A stretch of DNA of 60,213 nt. Source: Bryobacterales bacterium (GTDB lineage: Bacteria > Acidobacteriota > Terriglobia > Bryobacterales > Bryobacteraceae). Of the stretch, positions 25,201-31,207 are shown one piece after another. A program made the translations under genes and the position numbers. Each line of letters starts with the position of its first letter. Positions within the stretch are counted from its first letter, which is position 1. Under the pieces are notes generated by a model that was not told the DNA's origin, made no database searches, and saw only the letters and a list, made by a program, of their open reading frames with translations. The stretch is from positions 47,867 to 108,079 of the forward strand of contig PMTR01000165.1 in NCBI GenBank assembly GCA_003167255.1, in the 5' to 3' direction.

Positions 25201-27781
25201 AGCGACGGCGCAGGCCACGGTTCTGCCCCTGCCGTTTTCGCTACTGGGAGTCAGCATCACGGTGGGAGGGGTTCCCGCACCGCTGATTTACCTGAACTCC
25301 GGCCAGATCAATTTTCAAGTTCCGGTGGAGGTGCCCGCGGGAGCGCTGACGCCCGTGGTGGTGACGGTGAACGGAGTGTCGTCGCCCGCCGTCATCGCGA
25401 AGATGGCGGACTACGCGCTAGGCGTCTTTATGTACGCGCGAACGGCTACGGCGATCGACCCGATCATCGTGCATGGCGCGACGAATCAACTGGTGACGCC
25501 CTCGGACCCGGCGTTGCCCAATGAAACGGTGGTGGCGTATGCGACCGGTGTCGGCAAGCTGAGCTTTCTTCCGGTCACGGGCGCCGGTTCGCCGTCGAGT
25601 CCCTTCTCCCAAGCAATCGACACGCCCACAGCCGCGCTCGGCGGTCAGCCGGCGGTGGTTGGTTTCGCGGGGCTGACGCCGGCCCTGGTGGGGCTGATTC
25701 AACTCAACATCCAATTGCCTGCCCAAATTGCCGCGCCGGGCAGCGGCGGCTCCCTGCCGCTGACGATTCAATTTCCGGGCGATGCATTGGTCACCGTCAA
25801 TCTGGCGGTGAAGGGCAATGTCACGGCGGCGCCTAAGCTAGGGCTCTCGAGCACGTCGCTGGCGTTTGGCGGAGTAACGGTGGGTCAGACGAAGGATCTT
25901 ACCGTACAGGTGTCGAATACCGGTACAGCGGCGCTCAGCGGCACGGCCAGTGTGTCCGGTAGCGGATTCACGCTGGTTTCCGGGAATCCGATCCAGGTGG
26001 CCGCGGGCGGCACTCCTCAGACCATAACGGTGCGATACGCACCTACGGGCGCGACTAACGCCGCGGGCACGCTCACGATTTCGAGTAACGACCCGGCATC
26101 GCCGGCGGCGGTGGCGCTGAGCGGAAACGGAGTCGCAGCGGCCGCGGCAACCATCAAGATCACACCGACGACGCTCGATTTCGGCAGCGTGAATGCGAAT
26201 CAAACGAAGGACCTCACACTCACCGTCAGCAACAATGGATCGGCACAGCTCACCGTCAACTCGGTGACGAGCTCAAATGCACGATTCGCGATGGTGAGTC
26301 CGGGCGCGCCGTTCAATGTGGGACAGGAATCGTTCCAAACGGTGACGATCCGCTTCTCGCCGACCACCGGCGGGGCACAATCCGGCAACCTGACGTTTAC
26401 GAGTAACGCCCCGTCGTCGCCGACCATCATCCCGGTAACAGGTACGGGCGTGGCGGCGGCAGCCCCGGCGATCAGCATCACGCCTGCTACGCTCGATTTC
26501 GGGAGCGTGAACGCGAATCAAACGAAGGACATCGTGCTGCAGGTCAACAACAATGGATCGGCGCAGCTCACCGTCAGCGCATTCGCGAGTTCGAACGCGC
26601 GCTTCACGATGCTCAATCCGGGCGCGCCGTTCAACGTGGGACAGGGATCGTTCCAGTACGTGACGATCCGCTTTTCGCCGACCACCGGCGGAGCGCAGTC
26701 GGGCAACCTGACGTTTACGAGTAACGCCCCGGCGTCGCCGACCATCGTCCCTGTGACGGGCACGGGCGTCGCGGCGGCCGCACCGGCGATCAGCATCACG
26801 CCCGCGACGCTCGATTTCGGGACGGTGGCCGCGAATCAGACCAAGGACCTGGTACTGCAGGTCAACAACAACGGCAGTGCGCCGCTCACCGTCAGCGCGT
26901 CCGCGAGCTCGAACGCGCGCTTCACGATGCTCAATCCGGGTGTGCCGTTCAACGTGGGGCAGGGGTCGTTCCAGTACGTGACGATCCGCTTCTCGCCGAC
27001 GGCGACCACGGCGCAGACCGGCACGCTGACGTTCACGAGCAACGACCCTACGTCGCCGACCACCATCGCGGTGAGCGGAAACACGTCCGGCGGAACGGGC
27101 GGCGGGTGCGTGGCAGCGCCCGCGAACCAGTTGACGTGGATCACGGGCGATGGCAACGCGAACGACTCGGCGGGGTCGAACAACGGCACGGTCGTGGGCG
27201 GGACGACGTTCGTTACGGGCGAAGTGGGGCAGGCGTTCCAGTTCAACGGCAGCACGGGGTACGTTTCGCTCGGCAATCCGGCAAATTTGCAACTAACCTC
27301 CGGGATTACGTTGGAGGCGTGGGTCAACCCGGTGACAGCACCGGCGACGGGCGCGCTCACGGCGATCGTCACCAAGTGGGGCCAGGTGGCCACCACAGCG
27401 TCGAATGCGGATGCCTATGGCTTGTGGCTGGAGCTGGTGAGCGGGCACGTCGCGGTTTTTGCCGCGGTCAACACGGCGGCCGGCGAGCCGCACATCGACG
27501 GCGGCGTGATTCCGCTCAATACGTGGTCGCACGTGGCGATGACGTTCAACGCGGCGAGTGGGGCGCTGGTGGTTTACGTGAACGGTACGGCAGTGGGAAA
27601 CACTACTTTCCCCGGCGCGATTCTGGCGACAACCCGGAACGTGCTGATCGGCCGTGAGGATTCGTTCCTGCCGCGAGCGTTCAACGGAGGGATCGATGAA
27701 GTGGGAATTTACGGGCGCGCATTAACGGCGGTGGAGATTCAATCGATCGCGACGGCGGGGGCTAAGGGGAAGTGCAAGTGA
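22241..27781 (+). CDS. Giant secreted multidomain protein: metzincin-like region, choice-of-anchor-D repeats, TIGR03437 domain, LamG
   Basis: The 1,846-residue protein starts with a signal peptide (SAVVFWACPAMAQG). Residues about 30-530 are family-specific and contain HRLGHQFGLAD at 463-473, which resembles the metallopeptidase motif HExxHxxGxxD but has Arg in place of the catalytic Glu. Two choice-of-anchor-D Ig-like domains span about 735-945. A TIGR03437-type domain follows (about 950-1185, NAASFQGALVRGGLAALFGS). Another anchor-D unit leads to three tandem 106-residue repeats from about 1307. A LamG-like domain (about 1625-1840, VSLGNPANLQLTSGITLEAW) ends the protein. It is probably surface-attached or released and binds carbohydrate or protein. 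It may be regulated by the divergent CadC-like protein. Confidence 0.85.
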   Translation: MRTAWGAATLISAVVFWACPAMAQGTLQLVPTDPVVSFNNSGGGATVATTQGSATITIHDTNSPGNPVVSTGSIGVTAPISVDFKYPLTNNLYSLTNGAYFHVTFSFTGLYQAVIDVSNDPNITTAGGGNCSKVANYPGSFDCGLFYMYGTPDYAAISVALTYEPHYLDSARLVRLQFRWTTGPVSTLAIDHAEVLQSIQSADGKGVRYIANKNTLVRAFAKTDTGSLFLAQNSYDPGLQQQGFATPNVGDRGDAGSSSNHVIYPNIPGPDDVSYSVSTYSDYSGYYSGVHTPQTVSGSVKINFQEQKSLPSFYVAHIGICFDPGTGTLDCPNQRNMAEQETGNSLFPFPDHTFQYVQIPLPDLVFPITSKGAPLSYPKLDFTLSRLLYKYFIVQKMFSNLSKTYLSGIDHLVGWIPDYESKAADGTSQTLRYEDFAQAYGGPRQISWQPVLPDYVYDSELPHRLGHQFGLADEAPGPIGDVGFDGERNKVMPPGSPKLMDPTFGASKWITVDEYNQILARYPLTSTPPTQPRAAAVSGEYAVITGVVQRDGSGAQIDPVFHLNGTVAADPSNPAGNHCLQFANATTVLGQYCFDLDVTPAAGLDQQMFAVIAPWPAGTTQLTLLRGAGALQTLKAAAVDPAVTIVAPKPGDRWQGVNTVSWSVTGAASSVVSSLLYSPDGGTSWLPLATDLTDTQYSFDTSKILGGPQVFFRVIAASGLNSGTATMGPLAVLQTPKISAAVASLDFGNTVAGDMLLQRFTISSSGTGPLTVTSISSDNPAFTIASGASASPLMSGGVATVAVTFTASSAAGNQKATLTINSNDPLTPSLSIPLTAAIYATAQPSLSASPTAIDFGTVPVGQTGEAILPIANRGSTELDIASIASSSSQFTVASPATPLVIQQVASQDGILRFTPSATGLQTANVTLASNDPTHPSTIVKLQGTAAPASSTSPQIKSGGVVNAASFQGALVRGGLAALFGSNFTTGGATAQATVLPLPFSLLGVSITVGGVPAPLIYLNSGQINFQVPVEVPAGALTPVVVTVNGVSSPAVIAKMADYALGVFMYARTATAIDPIIVHGATNQLVTPSDPALPNETVVAYATGVGKLSFLPVTGAGSPSSPFSQAIDTPTAALGGQPAVVGFAGLTPALVGLIQLNIQLPAQIAAPGSGGSLPLTIQFPGDALVTVNLAVKGNVTAAPKLGLSSTSLAFGGVTVGQTKDLTVQVSNTGTAALSGTASVSGSGFTLVSGNPIQVAAGGTPQTITVRYAPTGATNAAGTLTISSNDPASPAAVALSGNGVAAAAATIKITPTTLDFGSVNANQTKDLTLTVSNNGSAQLTVNSVTSSNARFAMVSPGAPFNVGQESFQTVTIRFSPTTGGAQSGNLTFTSNAPSSPTIIPVTGTGVAAAAPAISITPATLDFGSVNANQTKDIVLQVNNNGSAQLTVSAFASSNARFTMLNPGAPFNVGQGSFQYVTIRFSPTTGGAQSGNLTFTSNAPASPTIVPVTGTGVAAAAPAISITPATLDFGTVAANQTKDLVLQVNNNGSAPLTVSASASSNARFTMLNPGVPFNVGQGSFQYVTIRFSPTATTAQTGTLTFTSNDPTSPTTIAVSGNTSGGTGGGCVAAPANQLTWITGDGNANDSAGSNNGTVVGGTTFVTGEVGQAFQFNGSTGYVSLGNPANLQLTSGITLEAWVNPVTAPATGALTAIVTKWGQVATTASNADAYGLWLELVSGHVAVFAAVNTAAGEPHIDGGVIPLNTWSHVAMTFNAASGALVVYVNGTAVGNTTFPGAILATTRNVLIGREDSFLPRAFNGGIDEVGIYGRALTAVEIQSIATAGAKGKCK
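26159..27112 (+). repeat. Three tandem 318-bp coding repeats in the secreted protein
   Basis: Units begin at 26159, 26477 and 26795, each exactly 318 bases (106 codons) and starting ITPxTLDFG. They encode choice-of-anchor-D domains with shared segments such as NQTKD, NNGSA, SSNARF and TIRFSPT. Units two and three are nearly identical over long stretches, which suggests recent duplication or gene conversion. Confidence 0.9.
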
Positions 27782-27803
27782 GCGAGGCCGGCTAGAATGC
27801 CAG

Positions 27804-28220
27804 ACCCGGTGCGCCGGCTCGATCTTTTCCCACAAACTCCCTCAGCCGCTGCGCGTATTCCTCGGCCGGGAGCACACGATAGAAGCTCCCCGAATTCGCC
27901 ACGCGCAGAATCCGCTCCGGATTCTGTAGAACTGTTTCCGAAAGGAACTGGCTGTAGGAAAACAGATTCACCGCGCAGCGTAGGGCCGCGGGAGAACTGG
28001 CGATGCGGTCGAATGCCGAAGGCGAATCCCGCCGGAGCCGCTCCAGCAACCGGGCGGCTGCTGGCGGGTTGGGCGCAGCGGCCAGCAACATTTGAATTCG
28101 CGCCGCTACGCGCTCCGGCAGCCCCGCCCCCAACCGGAGGACGTCCAGCGAAGTCTCCATGGGTCGGGCTAACTGGGCCACGACTGCAATTATATCCGAA
28201 GGGCCGAACAGCGCAGTATT
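27804..28220 (-). pseudogene. Truncated glnE 5' fragment (direct repeat A copy)
   Basis: This is a near-identical copy of 19204-19620 in the same orientation. It encodes the first ~118 residues of GlnE (METSLDVLRLGAGLPERVAA onward), ending in a short foreign tail and a stop at 27792-27794. All catalytic domains are missing, so it cannot act as GlnE. A TGA present at the real locus is CGA here, so the remnant of the MOSC reading frame (VAQLARP) runs into METSL. The copy lies immediately beyond the stop of the giant secreted protein gene. Confidence 0.92.
28163..28199. repeat. Direct repeat B, left copy (37 bp, MOSC 3' end)
   Basis: The 37-base block, beginning GTCGGGCTAACTGGGCCACG, matches 28886-28922 with two mismatches and 19562-19598 with one. 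It encodes the last residues and stop region of the MOSC protein. The pair at 28163 and 28886 flanks the DUF433/DUF5615 cassette. Confidence 0.88.
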
Positions 28221-28265
28221 AGGCCCCCGTGCAGGAGGTATCCTAGTGACGATGGGGTGAAGAGA

Positions 28266-28490
28266 ATGGACGCAACGGATCGCATCGAAGTCAATCCAGC
28301 CATTTGCGGGGGGAAACCGGTCATCCGCGGAACTCGAATCATGGTGCGAAACATCCTCGGCATGGTTGCTGGCGGATACGCAATCGACAAGATCCTCACT
28401 AGCTATCCCGACCTGACCGCGGAGGACGTTACAACCGCGCTCGAATACGCCGCCCGTGTCGTGGACGAGGACCAGGTCATCGCGCGGTGA
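28266..28490 (+). CDS. DUF433 family antitoxin-like protein
   Basis: About 74 residues from the ATG at 28266; an in-frame GTG at 28257 is the alternative. The sequence DRIEVNPAICGGKPVIRGTR followed by ILGMVAGGYAIDKILTSYP and LTAEDVTTALEYAA is the standard DUF433 pattern, a small winged-helix-like DNA-binding fold. Such genes usually precede a DUF5615 PIN-like gene and are predicted antitoxins. The stop overlaps the toxin start by four bases. The cassette sits in the opposite orientation to the flanking MOSC and glnE genes. Confidence 0.85.
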   Translation: MDATDRIEVNPAICGGKPVIRGTRIMVRNILGMVAGGYAIDKILTSYPDLTAEDVTTALEYAARVVDEDQVIAR

Positions 28491-28867
28491 TTCTTCGAAT
28501 CCTGCTCGACCAGAACATCCCTCCGTCCGTCTGCGAATTTGTGCGGGGGCGAAAGCCCTCCTGGGAAGTGCGGCACGTCAACGACGTGGGACTCCGGGGC
28601 GCAACGGACGACACAATTTTCCGATGGGCGCAAAAGGATGGCTCGCTTGTCATCACTTTCGATGAGGACTTTGCCGACGCGCGAATGAACCCGATCGGCT
28701 CCCACGCAGGCGTCGTGCGTCTTCGGGTTTGGCCGACGACGGTCGAGAACACGCAAGCAGCTCTGGCGCGGCTGTTCGATTCGATAACCGATGAAGAGCT
28801 GCCGGGAAGTCTCCTTATTATCGATCAGCGGAGAATCCGAATGAGACGATCAGCCCGCCATGGATAG
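28487..28867 (+). CDS. DUF5615 PIN-like toxin candidate
   Basis: The 126-residue protein begins with a GTG that overlaps the DUF433 stop. It shows the DUF5615 pattern: RILLDQNIPPSV with the first acidic residue, HVNDVGLRGATDDTIFRWA, and VITFDEDFADAR with the central acidic pair. The fold is PIN-like, so a metal-dependent RNase activity is predicted but unproven for the family. It forms a two-gene toxin-antitoxin-like module with the upstream gene. The module is bounded by direct repeat B. Confidence 0.85.
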   Translation: MILRILLDQNIPPSVCEFVRGRKPSWEVRHVNDVGLRGATDDTIFRWAQKDGSLVITFDEDFADARMNPIGSHAGVVRLRVWPTTVENTQAALARLFDSITDEELPGSLLIIDQRRIRMRRSARHG

Positions 28868-28885
28868 CCGACGCTACATTGATCC

Positions 28886-28922
28886 GTCAGGCTAACTGGG
28901 CCACGACTGCAATTATGTCCGA
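28886..28922. repeat. Direct repeat B, right copy (within the MOSC 3' end)
   Basis: This is the intact MOSC gene's terminal 37 bases, including its TGA stop. The same block occurs at 28163-28199 and 19562-19598, always followed on the minus strand by a different sequence. Confidence 0.88.
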
Positions 28923-29381
28923 CACGCCAATGGGGCCCGCTTCCACCACGCTGGCATAGAAGCCGCTCATGCCCCAACGCGGTGACGTGTGGTCCAGCGC
29001 CTTCACCTGTTTGTCATAGATGGCGCGGCCCAGCGTCTCGCCGTAAATCTCCAGCGCCCGGCACGGCCCGCGCGGTTGCGTGATTTCGATCAGCGCTCCG
29101 CCCGCGCGAAGCCGGTCTCCAATCCGCAACCGGCGCACGTCGATCCCGCGGGTAGTGAGGTTTTCGCCCATGGCGCCGAAAAAAACCGGATAGCCGGCTG
29201 TCTGTAATTCCTCCACAACTTCGGCGGCAATCAGCAGCAGCGCCTTGCGCGGCCCGCCGTGAATTTGGGGATGCGCGTGTTGGTCGCCGTCAATTCCCAG
29301 CGGCGTACAGAAGCCTCCCGAAACCGGACGTTTCGGGAGGCCCCCTGGAGAGATATTAAGCTGTACGATCGTGCCCTGCAT
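28887..29381 (-). CDS. MOSC domain protein downstream of glnA
   Basis: The 164-residue protein starts at the ATG at 29381; the longer frame to 29612 would overlap glnA and reads as non-family sequence. Family features are ISPGGLPKRPV, GIDGDQHAHPQIHGGPRKAL, GAMGENLTTRGID and the cysteine in TQPRGPCRALEIYG. MOSC domains occur in molybdenum cofactor sulfurases and in YiiM-like proteins that reduce N-hydroxylated compounds. The exact substrate is unknown. It follows glnA by 77 bases in the same orientation. An 11-bp palindrome lies in its first 25 codons. Confidence 0.88.
   Translation of the reverse strand: MQGTIVQLNISPGGLPKRPVSGGFCTPLGIDGDQHAHPQIHGGPRKALLLIAAEVVEELQTAGYPVFFGAMGENLTTRGIDVRRLRIGDRLRAGGALIEITQPRGPCRALEIYGETLGRAIYDKQVKALDHTSPRWGMSGFYASVVEAGPIGVSDIIAVVAQLA
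29314..29340 (-). other. Perfect 11-bp hairpin inside the MOSC coding start
   Basis: Arms CCTCCCGAAAC (29314-29324) and GTTTCGGGAGG (29330-29340) flank a five-base loop. The stem is strong, but no T-tract follows on either strand. It encodes part of the conserved GGLPKRPVSGG segment. It could slow or attenuate expression between glnA and the MOSC gene, or may be chance within a GC-rich coding start. Confidence 0.5.
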
Positions 29382-29385
29382 GCGG

Positions 29386-29425
29386 TCTGTCTTCTGACTC
29401 CTGACTCCTGTCTTCTGACTTCCAA
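29386..29425. repeat. Short pyrimidine-rich direct repeats between glnA and the MOSC gene
   Basis: The 40-base segment holds repeated units GTCTTCTGACT and TGACTCC (two tandem copies of the latter). This kind of TCTTCTGACTCC run is found in intergenic regions of several bacterial phyla, in my recollection. It separates the glnA stop from the MOSC start and offers no obvious gene. Confidence 0.55.
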
Positions 29426-29458
29426 ATCCCGCAGGGATTTCAAGGGCTTTGCCCTTGC

Positions 29459-30868
29459 CTAGATGTCGTAATACAGCGCAAATTCGTAGGGATGCGGACG
29501 CAGTCTCACCGCCTCCGCCTCGTTCTTGCGCTTGTATTCGATGTAGGTTTCGATCAGCTCTTCGGTGAACACGTCGCCCCGCATCAGGAACCCGTGATCT
29601 TCCTCCAGACAATGCAGCGCTTCGTCGAGCGAACCCGGCATCGACGGCACGCTCTTCATTTCCTCCGGCGAGAGGTCGTAGATATCCTTGTCCAGAGGTT
29701 CGCCGGGGTGGATCTTGTTGATCACTCCGTCCATCCCCGCCATCAGCATGGCGGCGAACGCCAGGTATGGATTGGCGGCCGGATCGGGCGGCCGGAACTC
29801 CACGCGCTTGGCCTTGGGGCTAGCCGAATACATCGGGATGCGGCAGGCCGCCGAGCGGTTGCGCCGCGAATACGCCAGGTTCACCGGCGCCTCGTAACCC
29901 GGCACCAGCCGCTTGTAACTGTTGGTGGTCGGGGCGATGATCGCAGAAAGCGCCCGCGCGTGCTTCAGCAGCCCGCCAATGTAATGGAGCGCCATCTGGC
30001 TCAGCCCCGCATAGCCGTCGCCCCCGAACAGAGGCTTGCCGTCTTTCCACAAACTCTGGTGGCAGTGCATGCCGCTGCCGTTATCCTGGAACAGCGGCTT
30101 GGGCATGAACGTCACCGTCTTGCCGTACTGGTTCGCCACGTTGCGGATGATGTACTTATAGAGCATCATGTTGTCCGCCGACTTCACCAGCTTGTCGAAC
30201 CGTTGATCGATCTCGCACTGCCCGCCCGTGGCCACTTCGTGGTGATGGCACTCGATGTGGATACCGCACTTGATCATGGTCTGCACCATTTCGCTGCGCA
30301 GATCCTGGTAGTGGTCCGTCGGCGGCACCGGGAAGTAGCCTTCCTTGTAGCGCGGGCGGTAGCCCAGGTTGTTCTCCCGCCGCCCGGAGTTCCAGCGCCC
30401 TTCCTCGGCGTCGATAAAGTAAAAACCGCAATGCTGATTCTGGTCGAAACTGACGTTATCGAAAATGAAGAACTCCGCTTCCGCGCCGAAATAGGCCGCA
30501 TCGGCCACGCCGCTATTCTTCAGGTAGAGTTCGGCCTTCTGCGCGATCCAGCGCGGGTCGCGTTCGTATCGTTGTTTGGTGATGGGGTCCTTGACGTCGC
30601 CGTACATCACCAGCGTGGGAATCTCCGCGAAGGGATCCATGAAGGCGGTGTTCGGATCGGGGATCAGGAGCATGTCGCTTTCGTGGATCGCCGCCCAACC
30701 GCGGATACTCGATCCATCCATGCCGAAGCCTTCTTCAAAGCTGCTTTCGTCCAGCTCGCTGATCGGGTAGGAAACGTGATGCTGCAAACTCGGGATGTCG
30801 GTAAACCTCAGGTCGAGTTGCTTGGCATCGTTTTTCTTGGCAAATTCCAAAACTTCGTGCGGGCTCAT
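29459..30868 (-). CDS. glnA: Type I glutamine synthetase
   Basis: The 469-residue enzyme has the GlnA-I layout: beta-grasp start, [18 protein letters not shown], the metal-binding [29 protein letters not shown] and [16 protein letters not shown]. Near the C-terminus DIYDLSPEE keeps the tyrosine that GlnE adenylylates in the E. coli enzyme, so both target and modifier are in this window. It makes glutamine from glutamate and ammonia using ATP. The start has GGAGG four bases upstream. A sigma-70-like promoter precedes it. Confidence 0.97.
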   Translation of the reverse strand: MSPHEVLEFAKKNDAKQLDLRFTDIPSLQHHVSYPISELDESSFEEGFGMDGSSIRGWAAIHESDMLLIPDPNTAFMDPFAEIPTLVMYGDVKDPITKQRYERDPRWIAQKAELYLKNSGVADAAYFGAEAEFFIFDNVSFDQNQHCGFYFIDAEEGRWNSGRRENNLGYRPRYKEGYFPVPPTDHYQDLRSEMVQTMIKCGIHIECHHHEVATGGQCEIDQRFDKLVKSADNMMLYKYIIRNVANQYGKTVTFMPKPLFQDNGSGMHCHQSLWKDGKPLFGGDGYAGLSQMALHYIGGLLKHARALSAIIAPTTNSYKRLVPGYEAPVNLAYSRRNRSAACRIPMYSASPKAKRVEFRPPDPAANPYLAFAAMLMAGMDGVINKIHPGEPLDKDIYDLSPEEMKSVPSMPGSLDEALHCLEEDHGFLMRGDVFTEELIETYIEYKRKNEAEAVRLRPHPYEFALYYDI

Positions 30869-30926
30869 TCATCCTCCAGGAGGGGATTCAGATTGGTTGG
30901 GATTGTCGCAGTCGCAGAATGGCCCT

Positions 30927-30956
30927 AGAATAGCCTACTGCGACATCTACGGTCAA
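30927..30956 (-). promoter_or_regulatory. Sigma-70-like promoter of glnA
   Basis: On the minus strand TTGACC (30951-30956) and TATTCT (30927-30932) are separated by 18 bases, about 60 bases upstream of the glnA start. No clear sigma-54 element (GG-N10-GC with conserved flanks) was seen in the same leader. Confidence 0.5.
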
Positions 30957-31004
30957 TCGGGGTCCCGTTACCCGCCCGTTACCCGCCATTACCCGCCATT
31001 GCCC

Positions 31005-31187
31005 GTGCTACTTGGCGCCGATCAATCCGCCGGCATCGAATGGGGCCGTCGTGCCGGCGCGCGCACCATCCTGGTCATGACCGGCTGCGGCTCCGAGCAG
31101 ACCTGCTCCTCCGACTGGCGCGCCCCTGACGTCACCCAAGCCATCCGCCTGGTGCTCGATCTGGAAGTCTCGTTTCGGGCAAGCTAA
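31005..31187 (+). pseudogene. C-terminal remnant of a HAD-type phosphatase
   Basis: About 60 residues read VLLGADQSAGIEWGRRAGAR, TILVMTGCGSEQ and PDVTQAIRLVLDLE. This resembles the end of HAD-IIIA phosphatases such as GmhB (the DxxxDxxAG-type turn, then ILVxTG, then a final helix), but the usual GDRxSD motif is changed to GADQSA. The upstream nucleophile and lysine motifs are absent. Before it lie short tandem units of TTACCCGCC (30966-31003). It is therefore a decayed fragment, not an enzyme. Confidence 0.55.
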
Positions 31188-31207
31188 AGCATGCCCCCCA
31201 CCAATAC

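Noticed and set aside
26159-27112. Tandem repeats as a possible CRISPR array
   Set aside because: Units are 318 bases, in frame and protein-coding; there are no short repeats with unique spacers or cas genes.
29492-30928. 478-residue open frame opposite glnA
   Set aside because: It is the antisense shadow of glnA; composition is Arg/His/Val-rich and matches no family.
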